From positions 2,235,501 to 2,299,500 of the forward strand of contig NZ_OY764902.1 in assembly GCF_963668665.1 (NCBI RefSeq): a stretch of DNA of 64,000 nucleotides, written 5' to 3'. Shown here in pieces: positions 1 to 6,344 of the stretch (position 1 is the first letter of the stretch; each line of letters begins with the position of its first letter). A model generated the notes under the pieces. The model worked only from the letters and a program-made list of their open reading frames with translations. It had not been told where the DNA came from and ran no database searches. Origin of the DNA: an uncultured Anaeromusa sp. (GTDB lineage: Bacteria > Bacillota > Negativicutes > Anaeromusales > Anaeromusaceae). The position numbers were made by a program, and so were the translations under genes.

Positions 1-256
1 CTACATGCATATGTTTTCCTCCAGCCAGCGCTTCGGCTACCTTTCGGCGCGCCTGTGTCAACAGGCGTTGAAACGTTGGCCTGGAGAGCCCCATCTGGCT
101 GGCGCAGGCTTCCTGATCTAAACCAACGGCGTCTTTTAAACGGATGGCTTCCAGTTCATCCACCCCTAGTATAACCGTTTCCTCTCCGCCTTCCGCCCGA
201 AAGCGTCGGCAAAGAGGCTCTTCTTCCACCAAGCCGCAACATCGTTGACGCGCCAT
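1..256 (-). CDS. DUF134 (UPF0251) family DNA-binding protein, 3' end outside window
   Basis: The visible 85 residues begin MARQRCCGLVEEEPLCRRF and carry the block VDELEAIRLKDAVGLDQEA, followed by a helix-turn-helix segment (ASQMGLSRPTFQRLLTQARR) at about residues 52-71. This is the usual layout of the small UPF0251/DUF134 proteins, which resemble sigma-factor region 4 HTH proteins and are presumed regulators with no defined regulon. The start ATG at 254-256 follows a GGAGGGCC ribosome site. The frame is still open at base 1, so the C-terminus, often Cys/Gly-rich in the family, is not visible. Homology is recognised from the family pattern; the function is inferred. Confidence 0.75.
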   Translation of the reverse strand, partial: MARQRCCGLVEEEPLCRRFRAEGGEETVILGVDELEAIRLKDAVGLDQEACASQMGLSRPTFQRLLTQARRKVAEALAGGKHMHV

Positions 257-338
257 AGGCCCTCCTTTTGAGCATATGCTCATTTGAATTCTATTATATG
301 CTTCTACATAAACTTTGGCAATCAAAAAATGGATAAGC

Positions 339-380
339 AAAAGTCCGTGCGGAAACTACACAGCTTCCGCACGGACTTTT
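339..380. terminator. Bidirectional intrinsic terminator after hicB
   Basis: A perfect inverted repeat AGTCCGTGCGGA / TCCGCACGGACT has A-runs on its left and T-runs on its right. It lies six bases past the hicB stop codon and would end the hicAB transcript on the minus strand. Confidence 0.85.
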
Positions 381-385
381 GTTGA

Positions 386-793
386 CTAGAGAAGCCCTAG
401 ACGTTGCTTGAGCGCTTCTTGTAAGACACGGGAAAAGTTAATTTTCTTTTTCTCAGCTAGTTTGTTTAGATAATACGGGATGGTAAGCGTTTTCTTTACG
501 GAGCGAGTATCTAGCTTGGCCTGGACGGCTAGCAAGGAAACTTCGACTAAGCCGATAATTTCGCCGGGATTTTCTTGTTGGATTGCATCCACGGCGGAAG
601 CTTCGGGAATTTCATCGTTGTCTTCTGACATACTGAACAGGTGCGAGCCTAAAGCTTCTTTAGCCAGCTTATGAGCTTCTTGCAGGTTGTGGCCGACAGC
701 AACGCAGCCGGGAAGATCCGGGAAGAATACTCCATAATGGCCGCTGGCGTCTTTTTCAAAAACGGCAGGATATACATATACATCGCGTTTCAT
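386..793 (-). CDS. hicB: HicB-family antitoxin
   Basis: A 135-residue antitoxin of the type II HicAB system. The N-terminal HicB domain (about residues 4-60) shows YPAVFEKDASGHYGVFFPDL followed by PGC, the degraded RNase-H-like fold that caps HicA. The C-terminus (about 97-135, RSVKKTLTIPYYLNKLAEKK onward) looks like a ribbon-helix-helix DNA-binding segment, so it should repress its own promoter. It lies 13 bases downstream of hicA on the same strand, toxin first, as is typical for HicAB. An inverted repeat in the promoter spacer is a plausible operator. Confidence 0.9.
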   Translation of the reverse strand: MKRDVYVYPAVFEKDASGHYGVFFPDLPGCVAVGHNLQEAHKLAKEALGSHLFSMSEDNDEIPEASAVDAIQQENPGEIIGLVEVSLLAVQAKLDTRSVKKTLTIPYYLNKLAEKKKINFSRVLQEALKQRLGLL

Positions 794-806
794 ACAATAG
801 CCTCCT

Positions 807-1004
807 CTACTTCAGCAAACCTGCTTGTTTTAGGATTGATTTTTCAACACCAGGAGTAAGATCGTCACCTAGTGCATGAACGGCTATAGTGACCTTTCCT
901 GGTTTAGCGGGATGCTTGAACTGCCTATGTGAACCAGCTTGCCCAACTTCATACCAACCGTCATTTTTTATGAGTTTAAGTATTTCTCGTGCTTTCATTG
1001 GCAT
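807..1004 (-). CDS. hicA: HicA-family mRNA interferase toxin
   Basis: A 65-residue double-stranded-RNA-binding-fold toxin. It has the family core KLIKNDGWYEVGQAGSHRQF followed by KHP, with the catalytic histidine in GSHRQFKH (residue 27), and the usual ending in which the late helix reads ILKQAGLL. HicA toxins cleave mRNA and halt translation until neutralised by HicB, which is encoded directly downstream. The start ATG at 1002-1004 follows an AGGAGG site at good spacing; a second ATG two codons on is less likely. The pair sits between a chromosomal regulator and integrase debris, which fits an accessory origin. Confidence 0.9.
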   Translation of the reverse strand: MPMKAREILKLIKNDGWYEVGQAGSHRQFKHPAKPGKVTIAVHALGDDLTPGVEKSILKQAGLLK

Positions 1005-1028
1005 GTTCTTAGTCCTCCTGGTACTTCA

Positions 1029-1057
1029 ATTATACTATACGTGTTTTGCACGTGTAA
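1029..1057 (-). promoter_or_regulatory. hicAB promoter with operator-like inverted repeat
   Basis: Read on the minus strand there is a -35-like TTACAC (1052-1057), a 17-base spacer and a perfect TATAAT (1029-1034), about 25 bases upstream of hicA. The inverted repeat ACGTG-N5-CACGT (1039-1053) fills the spacer and touches the -35 hexamer. A HicB dimer bound there would block RNA polymerase; the regulator assignment is inference. Confidence 0.6.
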
Positions 1058-1106
1058 ATAAAAGGCGTATTGAGAGAGGAATACTTGCGTAGATACTCAA
1101 AAAAAT

Positions 1107-1353
1107 ATAAGGTTGAGAGGTAGGCCGAAGGGAATGATATTCCAAGAGCCTAAAACCAAAACATCTATACGCAAGATTGCCATACAAAAGAAGTTAAGCA
1201 AAGCTCTTGAGAAGTACAAGAAAGAGCAGGAATGGGTTGGCAGGTTTTTAGGGGGGATTCAATACTTCTGACGGGCTAGTATTTACTAATAGGTTTGGCT
1301 GTCCTGTAGATGCTCACAACTTCACAAACAGATATTTTAAGCGGATGCTATGA
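1107..1353 (+). pseudogene. Relic of a phage-type tyrosine integrase (frameshifted fragment)
   Basis: Two overlapping frames read as consecutive pieces of an integrase catalytic domain. The first (about 1107-1271) gives MIFQEPKTKTSIRKIAIQKK and ends in a stop. The second, in another frame, gives SDGLVFTNRFGCPVDAHNFT followed by NRYFKRML and a stop at 1351-1353. EPKTKTSxRxI and LVFTNxxGxPVDxxNF are hallmarks of the region between the catalytic Arg and the HxxR box of Tn916/phage-type tyrosine recombinases. The N-terminal domain, both Arg/His boxes and the catalytic Tyr are missing, so this is dead DNA. It marks the region as a former integrative element. Confidence 0.75.
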
Positions 1354-1373
1354 ATTTTTGAGGGGGAGTTGCA

Positions 1374-2315
1374 ATGGAACGGTTATTTATTATTGGGAAT
1401 GGTTTTGACATTGCTCATGGTTTAAAAACAAAGTATTCTTGTTTTCAAAAATATTTGCGCAAGAATTATCAGAAAGCCAGTTCAGAGGAACTAGTGATAC
1501 CCTCGGGGAAACTACTGCCTAAGGGAGGAAATTATTATAAGGAAGAAGAAGTTGTTAACTTTTTTATGTATATTATTTCTCAAGCAGAAGTGAATGGCGA
1601 AGAATGGAATGACCTTGAAGATAGTTTGGGGAGACTAGACTTTAGTGAATGCTTTGAAGAATGGTTTCCTGTTCTTGATAGAGAAGGTGACTATGACGAT
1701 TGGGGGAATATGCATAATCGGCAAGCTATTGCTGAAGATATCATTGAACCGATACTTAAAATTAGTGATTACTTTATAGAATGGGTTTCGACTATTAATG
1801 AGCGTAAAGCGCAACCAAAGGAGTCCTTTAAAAGACTAATTGATATTAAAAATGATTTTTTTTTAACATTTAATTACACTAAAACATTAGAACTAATTTA
1901 TGGCGTTATGAATATATGTCATATTCATGGGGAAATAGAGGAAGAATTATATTTTGGACATGGGCAAGAATATGATGAAAAAGTATATGAAGAAAATCTT
2001 GCAAAGAGGCCAGGGACTGAGTATTCATTGCTTAAGATTCATAATGCTTTACGGAAAAATACAAAGGAAGCACTTGAAAACAATCTTGATTTTTTCGAGA
2101 ATATGACAGATTCAATAAAAGAAATTTATTCTTATGGTTTTTCATTCTCAGAAGTAGACTTAATTTATATTCAAGAAATCTGTAGCCGTATTGATACAGA
2201 AAGAGCAACTTGGTATTTAAATGAATATGAGAAAATTAATTTTCCGGCAGCCTTTAGTCAGTATGTTGCCTCAATAAAAAGGTGTGGCTTTAAAGGGAAG
2301 ATCGGAGTATTTTAG
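1374..2315 (+). CDS. AbiH-like abortive infection protein
   Basis: A 313-residue protein beginning MERLFIIGNGFDIAHGLKTK, the signature opening of the AbiH family (bacteriophage abortive infection AbiH), with the later conserved blocks FFLTFNYTKTLELIYG (about 164-179) and ICHIHGE (about 182-188). AbiH was first described as a lactococcal plasmid phage-resistance protein; the mechanism is unknown. The GAGGGGGAG site just upstream supports this start. The gene is clearly more AT-rich than its neighbours, and it sits between the integrase relic and the tRNA 3' fragment. Both point to horizontal acquisition. Family assignment is fairly secure; a defence role here is inferred from the family and the context. 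Confidence 0.8.
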   Translation: MERLFIIGNGFDIAHGLKTKYSCFQKYLRKNYQKASSEELVIPSGKLLPKGGNYYKEEEVVNFFMYIISQAEVNGEEWNDLEDSLGRLDFSECFEEWFPVLDREGDYDDWGNMHNRQAIAEDIIEPILKISDYFIEWVSTINERKAQPKESFKRLIDIKNDFFLTFNYTKTLELIYGVMNICHIHGEIEEELYFGHGQEYDEKVYEENLAKRPGTEYSLLKIHNALRKNTKEALENNLDFFENMTDSIKEIYSYGFSFSEVDLIYIQEICSRIDTERATWYLNEYEKINFPAAFSQYVASIKRCGFKGKIGVF

Positions 2316-2368
2316 TAGCATGTTATGGAAATCCCTTATTTAGAAAAAGAGGGGGGATAGTCTTCAAA

Positions 2369-2396
2369 CCAATTAAGAACATATGTTCTTAATTGG
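2369..2396. repeat. 28-base perfect palindrome
   Basis: A perfect palindrome (CCAATTAAGAACAT and its reverse complement, no loop) lies 53 bases after abiH. It is followed by GGAGGG and a tiny reading frame (MPTKCLKC). No T-run follows, so it is not an obvious terminator. It could be an operator, a recombination or nicking site, or cruciform-forming DNA of the relic element. Confidence 0.7.
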
Positions 2397-2476
2397 AGGG
2401 TTAAATGCCTACAAAGTGTCTAAAATGCTGAATTTATAGAGGGGTAATAATAAGCTGATTTTCCTTTTTGAACATT

Positions 2477-2519
2477 CCTAAACCGTTGGTCGGACGTTCG
2501 AATCGTCTCGGGAGCACCA
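2477..2519 (+). pseudogene. 3' half of a tRNA gene (probable integration-site scar, possibly tRNA-Arg CCT)
   Basis: The segment contains a T-arm (GGACG-TTCGAAT-CGTCT), a 7-base acceptor 3' strand (CGGGAGC), discriminator A and an encoded CCA. Counting back through a 5-base variable loop and a 5-base anticodon stem puts CCT at the anticodon position, followed by AA as expected for the loop. Upstream of that the sequence cannot form a D-arm, the 5' anticodon stem or the 5' acceptor strand. Tyrosine integrases commonly cross over in the anticodon loop and leave such 3' halves as attR. The isotype is tentative. Confidence 0.6.
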
Positions 2520-2524
2520 GTAAG

Positions 2525-2560
2525 ATAAGGGTCTTGGGCTTTGGCTCAAGGCTCTTTTTT
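2525..2560 (+). terminator. Terminator just downstream of the tRNA fragment (repeat copy 1)
   Basis: The hairpin GGGTCTTGGGC-TTT-GGCTCAAGGCTC (with G-U pairs) is followed by TTTTTT. It begins a few bases after the encoded CCA, as expected for a tRNA terminator. The 34-base core recurs at 4437-4454 plus 6186-6201, where an IS element splits it. Confidence 0.7.
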
Positions 2561-2720
2561 GTATATCTGAAAATATATGTTTTGCATTTGGCCAAGGAGC
2601 GGTTGCGGGAGCTTTCCTGGCAATGAGGTTTTTTGCTTCCAGAGTATGTTCGTGTTATTGTGTAGAGAGTAGGACAGAGCAAGTTCTAGTGAGTTTTAAT
2701 TTAGCGTCCTTGAGGTGCAT

Positions 2721-3566
2721 ATGGATATTCAATTATTAAAAACGTTTTGCATGGTCGCTCGGTTGGGGAATATTACGCAAGCGGCGGAGCTGCTGAATTT
2801 TACGCAGCCCGCCGTATCGGCGCAAATTCGGGCGCTGGAAGAACATTTTGGAGTACCCTTATTTGAACGGATTGGGAAAAAACTATATATAACCGAAGCG
2901 GGCAGCTATTTAGTAGAACCGGCGGAAAAGATGCTGGCCCTTTATAGCGAAACCTTTCATCATCTTAGCAGCATCGCCGCAGGGGCGCCTACTCGCATTG
3001 CCTTATCCACTAATTATATTAACCACATTCTATCGCCCGCTTTATTGAAACTGCAAGCCGCCAAGGCCGCGGGAACGGTACGCGTTGAGATTTGCGCCAA
3101 TTCTAAAGCGGTGTTGCAAGGTTTAAAGAGCAATCAATATGACATCGGCCTTGTGCACGACTATATTGAGGAAAAGAATCTTGATACCGTAACTCTTCGT
3201 TCGGATGAGCTTGTTTGGTGCGGTCATAAAAGTATTCTGCCCCAAGGAGAGCGTTCTAAGCTTACAGAGTATCCTATTATCAATTTTCGGCCGGGCTGTA
3301 CGTTTCGCAAGCTCTGTGACGGCTTGCTGCAAAAGCATGGCTTAACCTATGCGTTTGAATATAGCGATTTTGATGCTGTAACAAGCGCCATGGCCGAGGG
3401 TTTAGGAATCGCTTTGTTGCCGCGCGTTATTGTTAAAGATGAAAGAGAAATAGTTGTTTTGAGTCAGGCGGCGGAGGTTCAAATTACTCTTTGGGCGATT
3501 ACTCGGCAGGATAAGAGTCTTTCTTCTTCCGTAACCTCCTTGCTTCAATTGCTTCAGGAACCGTAG
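2721..3566 (+). CDS. LysR-family transcriptional regulator
   Basis: A 281-residue LysR-type regulator. The N-terminal winged HTH (residues 1-60) shows LLKTFCMVARLGNITQAAEL followed by LNFTQPAVSAQIRALEEHFG, and the remainder is the periplasmic-binding-like effector domain. I chose the ATG at 2721, which has a TTGAGG site five bases upstream, over a GTG two codons earlier. LysR proteins usually control a neighbouring gene and respond to a small molecule. The next gene, encoding a 4Fe-4S protein on the same strand about 105 bases on, is the nearest candidate target. The effector cannot be inferred. Confidence 0.9.
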   Translation: MDIQLLKTFCMVARLGNITQAAELLNFTQPAVSAQIRALEEHFGVPLFERIGKKLYITEAGSYLVEPAEKMLALYSETFHHLSSIAAGAPTRIALSTNYINHILSPALLKLQAAKAAGTVRVEICANSKAVLQGLKSNQYDIGLVHDYIEEKNLDTVTLRSDELVWCGHKSILPQGERSKLTEYPIINFRPGCTFRKLCDGLLQKHGLTYAFEYSDFDAVTSAMAEGLGIALLPRVIVKDEREIVVLSQAAEVQITLWAITRQDKSLSSSVTSLLQLLQEP

Positions 3567-3671
3567 TCTCGATATAAAAGATTTCTATGATCTTATGGGA
3601 ATTCTGAATTTCAAAAGCGCAAGGCCTTCCGGTTATAATTTAGAAATAAAGCAACAAGGGAGGCTGTTTTC

Positions 3672-4361
3672 ATGCAAGGAGAGCCGGAAAAACAACGAAG
3701 CGTTATAGCGATGCTGGAAGGAATACCGGATTTGCTATACGGGTTTGCTGACGTTGGAGAGGACTTGCCCAAGGATTTGAAGGAGCTGCCTTTTGCAGTT
3801 TCTATCGGCATACCCCTTTCCGATGCGATTATGGATCCAGTTGTGGACGGACCTAATCAGGTATATTATGACGCGTATCGTAGCGTTAATGAGCGTCTTG
3901 ATGCGTTGACCCGCCAGATTCAGCAGGCAATCGAACAAACGGGATATCGCGCCCATGCGTTTGCCTCTTCCGAAAGAACGGATTTTGTGAATGTCGCTGG
4001 CGATTTTCCTCATAAAACGGCTGCCGTCAAAAGCGGTCTGGGCTGGCTAGGTAGAAGCTCGCTTTTGATTACTAGAAGGTTCGGCCCTAGAGTTCGGATT
4101 TCTACGGTTGTTACCGACTTGCCCTTGCCGGTACAGGATTTTTCCAAAACTAATTTTTGCGGCAGCTGCCGGCGGTGCGTAGAAGCCTGTCCGGCTCAGG
4201 CCATTGTCGGCAATGCCTGGTCTCAGGGGGTCTTGAGAGAAAGCTTGGTTGATGTGAGAAAATGCGACGCTTGGAAAATTAAAAACTATCCGCAATTTGA
4301 CGGCCTGGTTTGCGGCGTCTGTGTGGCGGTTTGCCCGCATGGCGCTAAGAAGAAACCCTAA
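3672..4361 (+). CDS. 4Fe-4S double-cluster protein related to epoxyqueuosine reductase
   Basis: A 229-residue protein with a QueG-like central part (VKSGLGWLGRSSLLITRRFG, about 117-136) and a C-terminal pair of ferredoxin motifs: CGSCRRCVEACP (about 161-172), and a second set formed by an upstream Cys with CGVCVAVCP near the C-terminus. It is shorter than true QueG (about 300-380 residues) and matches the family of short double-cluster-binding proteins of unknown substrate often found in anaerobes. The start follows AAGGGAGGCTG. It is probably a cytosolic redox enzyme; the reaction is unknown. It may be regulated by the LysR gene upstream. Confidence 0.7.
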   Translation: MQGEPEKQRSVIAMLEGIPDLLYGFADVGEDLPKDLKELPFAVSIGIPLSDAIMDPVVDGPNQVYYDAYRSVNERLDALTRQIQQAIEQTGYRAHAFASSERTDFVNVAGDFPHKTAAVKSGLGWLGRSSLLITRRFGPRVRISTVVTDLPLPVQDFSKTNFCGSCRRCVEACPAQAIVGNAWSQGVLRESLVDVRKCDAWKIKNYPQFDGLVCGVCVAVCPHGAKKKP

Positions 4362-4463
4362 ATAAATAGCCGCTGTTTTAGGGTAATAGGTGTTTTGGAA
4401 ATCGCAGGTAGGAGAACCTTGCATTTGTGCTGGCCAATAAGGGTCTTGGGCTTTTGATATGCT

Positions 4464-4509
4464 CCCCCTAGATAGGACAATGAAAAAATACATTGTCCTA
4501 TCTAGGGGG
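4464..4509 (+). promoter_or_regulatory. IS left-end hairpin sequestering the orfA ribosome site
   Basis: A perfect 19-bp stem (CCCCCTAGATAGGACAATG and its complement) with an 8-base A-rich loop overlaps the left terminal repeat. Its 3' arm contains the AGGGGG ribosome site of orfA. Transcripts entering from outside would fold this stem and hide the site, while a transcript starting inside the stem would not. The same protection logic is known in IS10 and IS50. Confidence 0.65.
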
Positions 4510-4516
4510 TAATTTT

Positions 4517-5236
4517 ATGCCACAAAAAGAAAAGGTATCGACCACTTTGAAGGTAGAGGCTTGCAAGAAGTATTTGGCAGAAAGCATAAGCATAGCTGAC
4601 ATAGCAAAAGCCCTAGAAGTTGACGGGAAAATAGTAAGAAGATGGATTTTTCAGTACCAGTCAGAAGGTAAATCCGGCTTAGAACCACAGAAACACAATC
4701 GAGTATATCCGCCTAAACTGAAACTGGCAGCTGTGACTGATTATCTGCAAGGCAACGATTCTCTATTAGATATTTGCAAGAAATATCAGATTCACTCAGA
4801 TTGCCAATTGAGTCGCTGGCTAAAGCAGTATAATGGACATGAGGAGTTCAAGCTCCGGTCAGGAGGAAGTCGAATCATGTCGAAAGCTAGAAAAACGACG
4901 CAGACTAATCGTGTAGAAATCGTTGAATACTGTCTTGCTCATGATATGAATTATGGCGAAACAGCCCTAAAATACCAGGTATCATACCAACAGGTATACC
5001 AATGGACAAAAAAATATCTAGAAATGGGAAAAATGGGTCTGGAAGATCGGCGTGGGCATCGGGTTGGAACCTTGCCTGGCCGTACCCCGCAAGAAGAACT
5101 AGAGGCTGAAGTTGCCCAGTTGAAACACAAGAACTGGAGGCTGCAGATGGAGGTTGATGTGCTAAAAAAACTGCAGGAACTGGAAAGAAGGGATGTCTTG
5201 GCTTTACGCGGCAAGAACGAGAATACGAAGCGGTAA
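4517..5236 (+). CDS. IS3-family transposase OrfA (multi-HTH)
   Basis: A 239-residue DNA-binding subunit. It has at least two and probably three helix-turn-helix units (about 18-45, ISIADIAKALEVDGKIVRRW; about 70-95; about 140-165) and a C-terminal leucine-zipper-like coiled coil (about 192-225, EAEVAQLKHKNWRLQMEVDV). Typical OrfA is about 90-170 residues, so this is a long IS150-group version. The ATG at 4517 sits seven bases after AGGGGG, and that site lies within the terminal hairpin. OrfA alone binds the ends and regulates; the frameshifted OrfAB fusion is the active transposase in this family. Confidence 0.85.
   Translation: MPQKEKVSTTLKVEACKKYLAESISIADIAKALEVDGKIVRRWIFQYQSEGKSGLEPQKHNRVYPPKLKLAAVTDYLQGNDSLLDICKKYQIHSDCQLSRWLKQYNGHEEFKLRSGGSRIMSKARKTTQTNRVEIVEYCLAHDMNYGETALKYQVSYQQVYQWTKKYLEMGKMGLEDRRGHRVGTLPGRTPQEELEAEVAQLKHKNWRLQMEVDVLKKLQELERRDVLALRGKNENTKR
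5164..5170 (+). other. Programmed -1 frameshift heptamer (A AAA AAA) of the IS
   Basis: In the orfA frame the codons read CTA AAA AAA CTG, which gives a canonical X XXY YYZ heptamer. From here the -1 frame is open without a stop through to orfB, encoding KKTAGTGKKGCLGFTRQ and onward. This resembles the junction peptide of other IS3-family OrfAB fusions. Confidence 0.7.
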
Positions 5237-5280
5237 AAGCTTTAGCTGAAGATAATCAAAAGCATTACCCAGTTGAGATA

Positions 5281-6102
5281 TTGTGTAAAATCCTGCATGT
5301 CAGCCGGTCGGCCTACTACCATTGGCGCAATGATGGTAAAAGCTTGCGTGAACAAGAAAACGAACGGCTAGCCAAAGAAGTGATAGAAATCCATGCGCAG
5401 CATCCGGATAAAGGGTACCGCCGGATTCGAGACGATCTAAGTCGCAAATACAAGGAACAAGTAAACGACAAACGCATCCTGCGGATTACTCGGAAACTCC
5501 ATATCCAGTCTACAATAAAGAACCCGCATAACTGTTGCACTCGTCGTGCATCGAATCCGGCTTATATAGCAGACAATATTCTGAACCGCAAGTTCCATGC
5601 AGATTGTCCTAATGAAAAATGGTTGACTGATGTAAGTGAGTTTAAATATTTTGAAGGTCCAGTCATGCGCAAGCTTTATCTGAGTGCCATATTGGATCTC
5701 TATGATCGCAGAATTGTGTCGTTTGTAGTGCGCGACCATAATGATAACCGGCTGGCGTTTGATACGTTCGATACAGCAATAAAAGCAGAACCAACCGCAC
5801 ATCCACTGTTTCACAGCGATCGCGGATTTCAGTATACGAGCCTCGGCTTTCGCAATAGACTCGTCAAACAAGAAATGACTCAAAGCATGTCTCGCGTAGC
5901 CCACTGCATTGACAATGGGCCCATGGAGGGCTTCTGGGGAATACTAAAGCGCGAGATGTACTATGGCCGGAAATTCACCAGCAGAACCGAATTGATACAT
6001 GCAATCCGTAGCTATATTCACTACTACAACTTTGACCGGTTACAACGAAAACTGGGTGTTATGACACCTTGTGAATACCACGAACATTACAAGGCTGCAT
6101 AG
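5281..6102 (+). CDS. IS3-family transposase OrfB (DDE integrase domain)
   Basis: A 273-residue catalytic part starting at a TTG, most likely made mainly as an OrfAB fusion by frameshifting at 5164-5170. The N-terminal HTH_21-like part (CKILHVSRSAYYHW) precedes the rve core. The catalytic residues are D117 (WLTDVSEF), D180 (FHSDRGFQYTS) and E216 (CIDNGPMEGFWG), which is exactly a DD(35)E spacing. No internal stop or deletion is seen, so the enzyme should be active. Confidence 0.92.
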   Translation: MCKILHVSRSAYYHWRNDGKSLREQENERLAKEVIEIHAQHPDKGYRRIRDDLSRKYKEQVNDKRILRITRKLHIQSTIKNPHNCCTRRASNPAYIADNILNRKFHADCPNEKWLTDVSEFKYFEGPVMRKLYLSAILDLYDRRIVSFVVRDHNDNRLAFDTFDTAIKAEPTAHPLFHSDRGFQYTSLGFRNRLVKQEMTQSMSRVAHCIDNGPMEGFWGILKREMYYGRKFTSRTELIHAIRSYIHYYNFDRLQRKLGVMTPCEYHEHYKAA

Positions 6103-6344
6103 GGAAAACAGCCCATCCAACTGGATGAGCTGTAAAGAAAATCTTTATGTTTTTAATTGTCCTATTGACGGGGAGCACACCATTTGGCTCAAGGCTCTTT
6201 TGGTTTTTGGTATGCAGTGGGTGTGCGATTTAATGATGATTCTGCCTAGGCTGGCAAAAAAATAGCTAACTAAAACAGGAAAAAGGTTGCGTTAGAACAA
6301 ATAAGTATGTAGATCTTGGAATGTGGCAGAAGGAGAGAGTGAAA

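Larger units (their letters stand above)
4455..6182 (+). mobile_element. IS3-family insertion sequence (IS150-like group), complete
   Basis: The element is 1728 bases long. Its ends are imperfect inverted repeats: the left begins TGATATGCTCCCC and the right end, reverse-complemented, begins TGGTGTGCTCCCC. Both continue to a shared TAGGACAAT and have the TG...CA termini typical of IS3. Flanking TTT on both sides is a 3-bp target duplication, confirmed because removing the element restores the sequence seen at 2525-2558. It carries orfA and orfB in a -1 relation with a slippery heptamer and an intact DD(35)E triad, so it looks capable of transposition. It is long for IS3 because OrfA has extra HTH units. 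Confidence 0.92.
4437..6201 (+). terminator. Second copy of the tRNA-proximal terminator, split by the IS element
   Basis: Bases 4437-4454 plus 6186-6201 rejoin to the same 34-base sequence found at 2525-2558. The join is exact if one copy of the TTT duplicated on both sides of the IS (4452-4454, 6183-6185) is removed. The insertion lies in the hairpin loop and separates the two arms, so the terminator is probably inactive. Confidence 0.75.

Noticed and set aside
2434..2682. 82-codon minus-strand frame across the tRNA fragment and terminator
   Set aside because: It overlaps the tRNA 3' half and the terminator hairpin, has no ribosome site, and part of its apparent peptide is just the reverse of tRNA sequence.
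4425..4440. A possible second tRNA 3' end before the second terminator copy (GTGCTGGCCA)
   Set aside because: No T-arm or acceptor pairing can be formed upstream, so only the terminator is duplicated, not the tRNA end.
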